This document shows positions 6,883-11,957 of a stretch of DNA of 11,957 bases, piece by piece. The first letter of the stretch is position 1. Each line of letters opens with the position of its first letter. The notes below the pieces were generated by a model. It was given only the letters and a program-made list of their open reading frames with translations. It was not told the origin of the DNA and did not search any database. The DNA is taken from positions 1 through 11,957 of the forward strand of contig JAGBGE010000032.1 of NCBI GenBank assembly GCA_017936125.1, given 5' to 3'. The position numbers and the translations under genes are program-made. This stretch comes from Clostridia bacterium. Lineage in GTDB: Bacteria > Bacillota_A > Clostridia > Oscillospirales > CAG-272.

Positions 6883-8448
6883 TTATTTATTACTATCAAT
6901 CGCCACGTGTGCAGGTACGCTGACCTGCTCGTCGTAGCAAGCGAAGATTTCATCGGTATTCTCGGGTCTATGCTTACCTGTAAGCAGGCTAACGACAGGT
7001 ACTATAATAAGACCGCCGAGCATAGCGAATACGCCCGAGTAGAGCGAGTTGGTGAATACGAAGCCGAGCAGACCGCCGGAAACGGTAATCACCTTCATCG
7101 AGATGAGAAGCTGAACTATCATAAGTCCGACGCCAAAGCCGAAGGAAGCCCATACGGCAGGGCGAGTCGTCTTTTTCCAGTAGAGTCCGTAGAGGAAGGG
7201 CGCGAGGAACGCTCCTGCAAGCGCGCCCCAGGAAACACCCATCATCTGCGCGATAAATACCACGCCCGACCATACGGTGTCCTTGAGAATCGCGATAAGC
7301 GCCGAGAGGGCGATGAAGAACACGATGAATATTCTCATTATGAGAAGCTTTTTCTTCTCGGAAACTTCCTTCTTCGCCGCGGGCACGATAATATCGAGCG
7401 TCAGAGTAGACGACGAGGTCAGCACGAGCGAGGAGAGAGTGGACATTGATGCCGAAAGCACCAGCACGATAACCACGGCAACGATTACGGGCGCGAGACC
7501 TGAAATCATAGTGGGAATAATCTTGTCAAAGCCGGTCATTTCCTCAGCCGAGAGGAAGAGTCTGCCAAATCCGCCGAGGAAGTAGCAGCCACCCGCAACG
7601 ATTATAGCAAAGACGGTGGAGATAAGCGTGCCCTTCTGAATCATAGACTCGCTCTTGATAGCGTAAAACTTGCCGACCATCTGTGGCAGTCCCCAGGTAC
7701 CGAGCGAGGTGAGAAGAACGACCATAAGGAGCGCTACGGGGTCGGGGCCGAAGAAGGAGGTGTACTCCCAGCCGCCGTTCGAGGAATTCGCAAGCGCCTC
7801 GACAGAGCCCATAAGACCGCCGTTCTGTCCGAGAACCGCAATGACAACCGCCGCGATTCCCAGAAGCATAACTATGCCCTGAACGAAATCGTTGATAGCA
7901 GTCGCCATATAACCGCCGAAGATAACGTAGAGTCCCGTCAGCACCGCCATAGCGAGAATGCAAGCCCAGTAGGGAATCTCAAAGGCGATAGCGAAAAGGC
8001 TCGAAAGACCGTTATAGAGCGAGGCGGTGTAGGGGATAAGGAAGATAAAGACGATAATCGAAGCCGCAATCTTGAGCGCCGATGAGCCGTATCTTTTCTC
8101 AAAGAAATCGGGCATCGTCTTTGAATTGATATGCTGAGTCATAACTCTCGTGCGTCTGCCGAGCACGTTCCAGGCGAGGAGCGAGCCGATAAAGGCGTTT
8201 CCAAGACCTATCCAGGTCGATGCCAGACCGAAGTTCCAGCCGAACTGTCCCGCATAGCCGACGAAGATAACCGCCGAGAAATATGAAGTACCAAAGGCGA
8301 AAGCCGTGAGCCAGGGTCCGACCGAGCGTCCGCCGAGAACGAATGAATCAACGCTGCCTGCGTGCTTGCGGCAGTAGATGCCGACTCCGAGCATAACGCC
8401 GAAGAACAGCACGACGAGTATTGTAGTAAGTGTCTGTGTAAGTGTCAT
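6883..8448 (-). CDS. Sodium:solute symporter (SSS family), putative aryl-acid importer
   Basis: A 521-aa, strongly hydrophobic membrane protein with about 13 transmembrane segments and a LeuT-fold core. Marks of the family: the broken first core helix FGTSYFSAVIFVGY (52-65), the signature GGYMATAINDFVQG (178-191), and SASMSTLSSLVL, where the Ser/Thr usually complete the second Na+ site. SSS proteins import sugars, amino acids and carboxylates; PaaL, a known phenylacetate permease of proteobacteria, is of this family. Sitting 15 nt after an acyl-CoA ligase and 18 nt before iorA, its natural cargo is an arylacetate or a similar acid. The substrate is inferred from context only. AGAGA before the ATG is a modest ribosome site, perhaps helped by translational coupling. 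Confidence 0.92.
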   Translation of the reverse strand: MTLTQTLTTILVVLFFGVMLGVGIYCRKHAGSVDSFVLGGRSVGPWLTAFAFGTSYFSAVIFVGYAGQFGWNFGLASTWIGLGNAFIGSLLAWNVLGRRTRVMTQHINSKTMPDFFEKRYGSSALKIAASIIVFIFLIPYTASLYNGLSSLFAIAFEIPYWACILAMAVLTGLYVIFGGYMATAINDFVQGIVMLLGIAAVVIAVLGQNGGLMGSVEALANSSNGGWEYTSFFGPDPVALLMVVLLTSLGTWGLPQMVGKFYAIKSESMIQKGTLISTVFAIIVAGGCYFLGGFGRLFLSAEEMTGFDKIIPTMISGLAPVIVAVVIVLVLSASMSTLSSLVLTSSSTLTLDIIVPAAKKEVSEKKKLLIMRIFIVFFIALSALIAILKDTVWSGVVFIAQMMGVSWGALAGAFLAPFLYGLYWKKTTRPAVWASFGFGVGLMIVQLLISMKVITVSGGLLGFVFTNSLYSGVFAMLGGLIIVPVVSLLTGKHRPENTDEIFACYDEQVSVPAHVAIDSNK

Positions 8449-8463
8449 AATAGTATTCTCTCA

Positions 8464-10107
8464 TTAACTGCTTATCTGTGCTTCAACAAGGCTGCCGCCG
8501 CAGTATATTTCACGCAGCCTCGGCTTTTCTATCTTTCCTGTGGGGTTTCTCGGTACGCTCGCGAAGATGAGCTTCTTCGGGCGCTTGTATTTCGGCAGAC
8601 CGAGGCAGAACTCCTCGATTTCCTCTGCCGTACAGGTGAGTCCCTCTTTGATTTCTATAATCGCAGCGGTAATCTCGCCGAGTCGCTTCTCGGGCAGACC
8701 GATAACCGCAACGTCCTTAATCTTGTCGTGCGCTCTGAGGAAGTCCTCAATCTGCACTGGGTAAATGTTCTCACCGCCGCTGATAATGACGTCTTTCTTT
8801 CGGTCAACGAGGTAGATGAAGCCGTCCTCGTCCTCCTTCGCCATATCGCCTGTGAGCAGCCAGTCACCCTTCAGAATCTCGGCGGTAGCCTCGGGATTCT
8901 TGTAGTAGCATTTCATTACTCCGTCACCCTTGACGGCAAGCTCACCGACCTCGCCCTGCTTGACAGGCTTGCCATCGTCACCGACGATAGCCGTCTCCCA
9001 GCCGTAGCCGGCCTTGCCTATCGCGCCAACCTTGTGTATATTCTCAACGCCGAGATGCACGCAGCCGGGGCCGATAGACTCGGAGAGACCGTAGTTCGTG
9101 TCGTATTCGTGGCTTGGGAACACCGTTTTCCACCTCTTGATAAGAGAGGGAGGCACGGGCTGCGCGCCAACGTGCATAAGTCGCCACTGGTCGAGCTTGT
9201 ATTCCGAGAGGTTAATATCGCCTCTGTCAATAGAGTCGAGTATATCCTGCGCCCACGGCACGAGCAGCCAGACGATAGTAGCCTTCTCGTCTGATATGGT
9301 TTCCATAACCCACTCGGGACTCACACCGCGAAGCAGCACCGACCTCGCGCCAACGAGCAGCGAGCCGAACCAGTGCATCTTTGCGCCGGTGTGGTAGAGA
9401 GGGGGAATGCAGAGAAAGACGTCGTCCTTCGTCTGCGAGTGGTGTTTCTGCTCGACGTAGCAGGATGCGACGAGCGCCTTGTGCTTATGTAAAATCGCCT
9501 TCGGGAAGCCCGTAGTGCCCGATGAGAAGTAAATAGCGCCGTCGTCATCGTCGGAAATCAGGGCGGGCGGAACGGTAGACGAGCAGTAGTAGGTCATCTC
9601 CGCATAGTTGTCCGCGTAGGCGGGAGTGTCCTGGTGCTTGCCGACGAAGAACAGGTTGTCAACCTCGGGAATCTCGTCCGAGATAGCGTTCACACGCTCG
9701 ATAAACTCTGGGCCAAAGACGAGCATTCGCACGTCAGCGAGGTCAAGACAGTATTTAATTTCGTCAGACGAGTAGCGGTAGTTCATAGGAACGACTATCG
9801 CGCCCGTCTTGAGTATGCCGAAATAAATAGGCAGCCACTCGAGGCAATTCATAAGGAGAATTGCAATTTTATCGCCCTTCTTAACGCCTCGCGTAAAGAG
9901 CAGATTGGCGAAGCGGTTAGCCTTGATATCAAAATCGCGCCAGGTAATCTCGCGACGATACTTCTCGCCCTCTGCGGCGGTTTCGATAAGGTTGTATTCA
10001 CGCCAGGTGAGATTTTTCGCAGGCAGCTTCTCGGGATTGATCTCAACGAGAGCGACGTCATTCGGATAAATCTTGGCGTTTCGTTCGAGGAAGTCTGTGA
10101 TTGGCAT
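8464..10107 (-). CDS. AMP-dependent acyl-CoA ligase (class I adenylate-forming)
   Basis: A 547-aa ligase of the fatty/aryl acid-CoA synthetase type. Motifs: YFSSGTTGFPKA (193-204), NYGLSES (338-344), TGDMAKEDEDG (419-429), the hinge DRKKDVIISGGENIYP (435-450) and NPTGKIEKP (521-529) with Lys525 as the adenylation lysine. The N-terminus carries two similar stretches, LTWREYN and ITWRDFD. It is the first gene of the operon, with a strong AAGGAGA before the ATG, and lies about 350 nt beyond the T-box terminator. It differs in family from the PaaK encoded downstream, so the operon has two acid-activating enzymes; it may take a different aryl or acyl acid. The class is certain, the substrate is not. 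Confidence 0.93.
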   Translation of the reverse strand: MPITDFLERNAKIYPNDVALVEINPEKLPAKNLTWREYNLIETAAEGEKYRREITWRDFDIKANRFANLLFTRGVKKGDKIAILLMNCLEWLPIYFGILKTGAIVVPMNYRYSSDEIKYCLDLADVRMLVFGPEFIERVNAISDEIPEVDNLFFVGKHQDTPAYADNYAEMTYYCSSTVPPALISDDDDGAIYFSSGTTGFPKAILHKHKALVASCYVEQKHHSQTKDDVFLCIPPLYHTGAKMHWFGSLLVGARSVLLRGVSPEWVMETISDEKATIVWLLVPWAQDILDSIDRGDINLSEYKLDQWRLMHVGAQPVPPSLIKRWKTVFPSHEYDTNYGLSESIGPGCVHLGVENIHKVGAIGKAGYGWETAIVGDDGKPVKQGEVGELAVKGDGVMKCYYKNPEATAEILKGDWLLTGDMAKEDEDGFIYLVDRKKDVIISGGENIYPVQIEDFLRAHDKIKDVAVIGLPEKRLGEITAAIIEIKEGLTCTAEEIEEFCLGLPKYKRPKKLIFASVPRNPTGKIEKPRLREIYCGGSLVEAQISS

Positions 10108-10123
10108 AATATTCTCCTTAATA

Positions 10124-10192
10124 TAAATTCGGAATTAGGAATTAGAAATTGTATTCTCACGAGGTTGAATTTGGAATCGGAAATTAACCTTT
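10124..10192. repeat. AATTC-rich repeat block upstream of the ligase gene
   Basis: Tandem AATTCGG/AATTAGG units. The first 20 bp (10124-10143) are an exact inverted copy of 2443-2462. A degenerate continuation (GAATTTGGAATCGGAAATT) runs to about 10187. It sits directly upstream of the ligase ribosome site inside the T-box 5' UTR. Confidence 0.65.
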
Positions 10193-10231
10193 CGAAAATG
10201 AGGTTTTGTGATATCTCGCTTTGTGAGGGTG

Positions 10232-10457
10232 ATTAGCCTCCCTCCGAGAGGGAGGGGGACCGCTTGCGGTGGAGGGAGCCTGCGAATGAATGCCCAAATT
10301 TTTATTAGAACAAACAAACGCTCTCTCCTTCCGTCATACTCAAATAAAATTTCGTATGCCACCTCTCGCTGCGGCTCGGTCACACTCGGGGGAAAACAAC
10401 ACTTAGTTGTTTTCTAACACCCTCGTGTCACTTCGTTACCTCCGGAGGGAGGCTAAT
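10232..10457. repeat. MITE-like palindromic element between T-box and first gene
   Basis: About 226 bp bounded by a perfect 15-bp inverted repeat: ATTAGCCTCCCTCCG at 10232-10246 and its complement at 10443-10457. Inside are a CCTCCCTC/GAGGGAGG hairpin at the left end, CCGCTTGCGG at 10260-10269, and a 9-bp stem GAAAACAAC/GTTGTTTTC (10392-10414, loop actta). It encodes nothing convincing. The layout, and the resemblance to repeats common in gut Clostridia, suggest a non-autonomous mobile element, but no clear target-site duplication is visible. It abuts the T-box terminator T-tract. Confidence 0.65.
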
Positions 10458-10491
10458 AAGAAATCCCTGCGCCCAAAAAATGAACGCAGGG
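10455..10491 (-). terminator. T-box terminator hairpin
   Basis: Minus-strand stem CCCTGCG (10491-10485) with CGCAGGG (10471-10465), followed by ATTTCTTATT (10464-10455). The left arm CGTCCCTGCG is also the 3' half of the antiterminator, so the two structures exclude each other in the usual T-box way. Confidence 0.88.
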
Positions 10492-10815
10492 ACGAATAAA
10501 ACTCGTGTTACCACTCTGCTTCGCCTATTCCTCACGGAATAAGCCTCGGTAAGCTCGCGCACAGCGTAGAAGTCACGGCAAAATCCTGAAAATATCAATC
10601 AAAATCTTGCATTCGCAGTCCCCGACGGCTAAGCGTTAAGCTCTGGCGATGTAACGGTCGCACCCGGTGTCGCCTACTTTGCCTCGCGGTGTTCAGCGAA
10701 CGGCTGAGGAGTGAATTCGCGAAAGGTGGAAGCACCGCCTCGCAGCAAAACGGCGGCTCTCTGTGGCTTCACGCAGTCGGTACTGCTCTCCTGTCATTGC
10801 CTTTATAGAAAATAA
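10455..10815 (-). promoter_or_regulatory. T-box riboswitch leader, specifier UUC (phenylalanine)
   Basis: Read on the minus strand, the leader shows the ordered T-box parts. The 5' Stem I arm is GGAGAGCAGT..., followed by the AGAGAG bulge and the CCGCC...GGCGG apical hairpin (about 10772-10736). The specifier region is GCGAA-UUC-ACUCC with UUC at 10715-10713. Stem II/III sequences with CCGTTA follow near 10650. The T-box itself, AGAGTGGTAACACGAG, lies at 10517-10502. UUC is a Phe codon, and the UGGU of the T-box pairs with an ACCA tRNA end, as expected for tRNA-Phe. Uncharged tRNA-Phe would stabilise the antiterminator and let transcription enter the ligase-SSS-iorAB-paaK-ACT operon. The class is clear; the specifier was read by eye and not folded. 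Confidence 0.9.
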
Positions 10816-10822
10816 TGTAACT

Positions 10823-10851
10823 ATTGTAGCAAAAAATGCCGCGTTTGTCAA
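10823..10851 (-). promoter_or_regulatory. Promoter of the T-box operon
   Basis: Minus-strand TTGACA (10851-10846) and TACAAT (10828-10823) with exactly 17 nt between: a perfect -35 and 5/6 -10. The expected start, near 10815, sits just before Stem I of the T-box. Confidence 0.88.
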
Positions 10852-10887
10852 TAGAATTTTGAAAAAATATTTGGAAAAATGCGATTT

Positions 10888-10936
10888 TATGCAAAGAATA
10901 TGAAAAAATATGCAAAAGCGGAGAATTTTATGCAAA
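10888..10936 (+). promoter_or_regulatory. Three phased TATGCAAA direct repeats, possible operator
   Basis: TATGCAAA occurs at 10888, 10909 and 10929, that is 21 and 20 bp apart (about two helical turns). The last copy ends 4 bp before the -35 of the plus-strand promoter, and the set lies 37 bp upstream of the T-box promoter. The spacing suits a protein binding one face of the DNA; in AT-rich DNA chance is possible. Confidence 0.35.
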
Positions 10937-10940
10937 CATC

Positions 10941-10969
10941 TTTACAAATTGAGAAAAAAGTGCTATAAT
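10941..10969 (+). promoter_or_regulatory. Promoter of the palindromic leader/Cys-rich gene
   Basis: TTTACA (10941-10946), 17 nt, TATAAT (10964-10969): 5/6 and 6/6 to consensus. Transcription should begin near 10976, the first bases of the long palindrome. Confidence 0.85.
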
Positions 10970-10974
10970 GTTTA

Positions 10975-11129
10975 CGCCAAACAAATTTAATAATAGAATT
11001 AGCGGTATTTTTATTTACGGGATAATTATACCCTTTTTCGTCATAACTACTTTTTGAATTTGTTAAAAACGCAGATTCCGAATGGTAGTTATGGTAGAGA
11101 TACCCTAATTCTATTAAATTTGTTTGGCG
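10975..11129 (+). ncRNA. Long imperfect palindrome, structured leader or stand-alone RNA
   Basis: The ends pair over 30 bp: 10975-11008 with 11100-11129, interrupted only by an ATA bulge and a single C bulge. The stem starts CGCCAAACAAATTTAATA and ends with the matching TTAAATTTGTTTGGCG. Inside are a GGG...CCC hairpin followed by TTTTT (11019-11038) and a perfect 9-bp stem CATAACTAC/GTAGTTATG (11042-11050 with 11085-11093) with a 34-nt loop. A strong promoter fires at its foot and a terminator follows at 11152. It could be a cis-regulatory leader, a small RNA, or a mobile palindrome with terminal repeats; I do not recognise the family. Confidence 0.55.
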
Positions 11130-11151
11130 ACAATGGGAGTTTGCGTTTTTG

Positions 11152-11180
11152 GTGCGCTGACTTCGGTTGGCGCACTTTTT
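11152..11180 (+). terminator. UUCG-capped terminator/attenuator upstream of the Cys-rich gene
   Basis: A 10-bp stem GTGCGCTGAC-TTCG-GTTGGCGCAC (11152-11175, two G-U pairs) with an extra-stable C(UUCG)G loop and five T. It ends 21 nt before the ATG at 11202, so the gene needs read-through or antitermination. The TTGGCG in its 3' arm could pair instead with CGCCAA at 10975, the 5' arm of the palindrome. Confidence 0.85.
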
Positions 11181-11201
11181 GTATATAGAGAGGAGAATAA
11201 T

Positions 11202-11561
11202 ATGAGCAAGCATATCCCTGAAAAGGTTATTGATATTACCGGAATAGAACTTACGCCCGGAAAGCCTGACGTTTGCCTTGGCAATGGAGATCAAGGGTTT
11301 GAATGTTGTTGCGACGAGTGCGACTATTATTTGCTTTGCTTTCCCGATTTTGATTTGATAAACGAAGACGAAATCAAGGATATAGAATTACCCCCGCCAA
11401 GCAAGCGGCACAAGATACGAATGAACCGTCTGTTTCGTGAGCGTGTGGGCGGTTCGTTTCTTCCGTTCCCCGAGGTAGATTGCTTTTACGAGAGAATACG
11501 AAGCAAGATTGTTGTAAAACTCAAAATCAATGAATTTATTGATAGATGTAAAAAAACATAG
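11202..11561 (+). CDS. Small cysteine-rich protein of unknown function
   Basis: A 119-aa cytosolic protein with no signal peptide or membrane segment. The N-terminal half reads DITGIELTPGKPDVCLGNG and then GFECCCDECDYYLLCF, giving Cys25, 35, 36, 37, 40 and 46 in a cluster that suggests Zn or Fe-S binding. The C-terminal half (68-119) is basic: KRHKIRMNRLFRERVGG, SFLPFPEVDCFYERIRSKI. It resembles, by recall, short conserved hypotheticals of gut Clostridia; I know no function. The start has AGAGGAGA upstream; a frame extension to 11124 would translate through the terminator and is rejected. The base composition is lower in GC than the central operon. Its leader, not its neighbours, is the best clue to its regulation. 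Confidence 0.8.
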   Translation: MSKHIPEKVIDITGIELTPGKPDVCLGNGDQGFECCCDECDYYLLCFPDFDLINEDEIKDIELPPPSKRHKIRMNRLFRERVGGSFLPFPEVDCFYERIRSKIVVKLKINEFIDRCKKT

Positions 11562-11578
11562 ACGCACGAGAGAAAAAT

Positions 11579-11612
11579 AAAAGCACGAGAAATTTTAGCT
11601 TCTCGTGCTTTT
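11579..11612. terminator. Bidirectional rho-independent terminator
   Basis: A perfect 13-bp stem, AAAAGCACGAGAA (11579-11591) with TTCTCGTGCTTTT (11600-11612), loop attttagc. It ends the Cys-rich gene 18 nt after its stop; the A-rich left arm would also terminate minus-strand transcription. Confidence 0.88.
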
Positions 11613-11629
11613 ATTGTATAAATTATAAT

Positions 11630-11718
11630 AATTCCGAATTCCGAATTAAACTTCGGGTTTTATTGGTCATCCTCATCCGTCAGCCTACGGCTGCCACCTT
11701 CTCCTATCTTGGAGAAGG
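11630..11718. repeat. Dispersed palindromic repeats, no gene
   Basis: An AATTCCGAATTCCGAATTA copy (11630-11648) is followed by two adjacent hairpins: CAGCC-tac-GGCTG (11681-11693) and CCTTCTCC-tatctt-GGAGAAGG (11697-11718). The CATCCGTCAGCC...CACCTTCTCC layout is familiar from intergenic palindromes of gut Clostridia. From 11562 to the end of the window I see no gene. Confidence 0.6.
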
Positions 11719-11748
11719 CTTATGCTTCCGGCTTCATAGTGGGTGAAC

Positions 11749-11957
11749 GAGCCAAAACGATTAAGTATCGTTTTGGCGAAGTGATGAGTTCGAAGCAAGG
11801 AAAAATGGAGCAGGGCTTGCCCTGCGCTCATTTTGACTATGCGACTACTCGGGAGAGCCAAAACGATTAAGTATCGTTTTGGCGAAGTGATGAGTTCGAA
11901 GCAAGGAAAAATGGAGCAGGGCTTGCCCTGCGCTCATTTTGACTATGCGACTACTCG
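11749..11957. repeat. Exact 106-bp tandem repeat running off the window
   Basis: Unit 1 (11749-11854) and the 103 nt available of unit 2 (11855-11957) are identical. Each unit holds a 10-bp hairpin CCAAAACGAT-taagt-ATCGTTTTGG and a 7-bp hairpin GCAGGGC-tt-GCCCTGC, joined by about 32 nt. An AAGGA then ATG opens a 21-codon frame (MEQGLPCAHFDYATTRESQN...) that crosses each junction; it is probably fortuitous. The identity implies recent amplification, and more copies may follow. Confidence 0.85.

Noticed and set aside
8362..9294. Plus-strand open frame of 310 codons opposite the acyl-CoA ligase
   Set aside because: Antisense shadow of motifs that are unmistakable on the minus strand; no start signals.
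10135..10417. Short open frames on both strands within the T-box downstream region
   Set aside because: They lie in palindromic repeat DNA, lack ribosome sites and have low-complexity translations.
10975..11129. 6S RNA
   Set aside because: Size and long-hairpin shape are suggestive, but the stem is nearly continuous at the base without the conserved open-promoter-like bubble, and a coding gene follows directly; I cannot support it.
11767..11921. Twenty-one-codon frame MEQGLPCAHFDYATTRESQN... in the tandem repeat as a gene
   Set aside because: It crosses the repeat junction, ends in the hairpin arm and looks like a translated dispersed repeat rather than a selected peptide.
11749..11957. CRISPR array
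   Set aside because: Repeats are 106 bp and abut without unique spacers; no cas genes are present.

Overview
This 12-kb window reads as chromosomal DNA of an anaerobic, probably gut-dwelling, low-to-mid GC Bacillota (Clostridia, Oscillospiraceae-like). The grounds are strong AGGAGG-type ribosome binding sites, a T-box leader, ferredoxin-linked 2-oxoacid chemistry, and several families of short palindromic intergenic repeats. The taxonomy is inferred from style, not from a marker gene.

Left part (1-2463). A minus-strand pair encodes a YjjG-like HAD phosphatase and a PLP enzyme of the methionine gamma-lyase/aluminium-resistance family, which is cut by the window edge. Divergent from it is a 114-aa phage-type replication-protein N-terminal domain. 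Its usual linker appears to survive only as a stop-separated remnant.

Centre (2378-10851). One long minus-strand transcription unit runs in this order: strong promoter, T-box leader, palindromic repeat element, AMP-dependent acyl-CoA ligase, sodium:solute symporter, iorA, (227-nt structured gap), iorB, phenylacetate-CoA ligase, (116-nt gap), tandem-ACT protein, rho-independent terminator. Read by hand, the T-box specifier is UUC (Phe), and its UGGU bulge fits a tRNA ending ACCA. A Phe T-box switches genes on when Phe is scarce. My interpretation is therefore that the operon is assimilatory: it imports arylacetates, activates them to arylacetyl-CoA, reductively carboxylates them with IorAB to arylpyruvates, and supplies Phe (and perhaps Tyr/Trp), rather than degrading aromatic amino acids. 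No aminotransferase is in the window.

Right part (10855-11957). A perfect-spacing plus-strand promoter starts at the foot of a ~155-nt imperfect palindrome, followed by a UUCG-capped terminator and then a 119-aa cysteine-rich protein of unknown function. This looks like an attenuated leader or a stand-alone structured RNA. The window ends in gene-free repeat DNA: dispersed palindromes, then an exact 106-bp tandem repeat that runs off the end.

The two observations most worth pursuing are the Phe T-box/IorAB/PaaK assimilation operon and the palindromic RNA plus Cys-rich protein unit.
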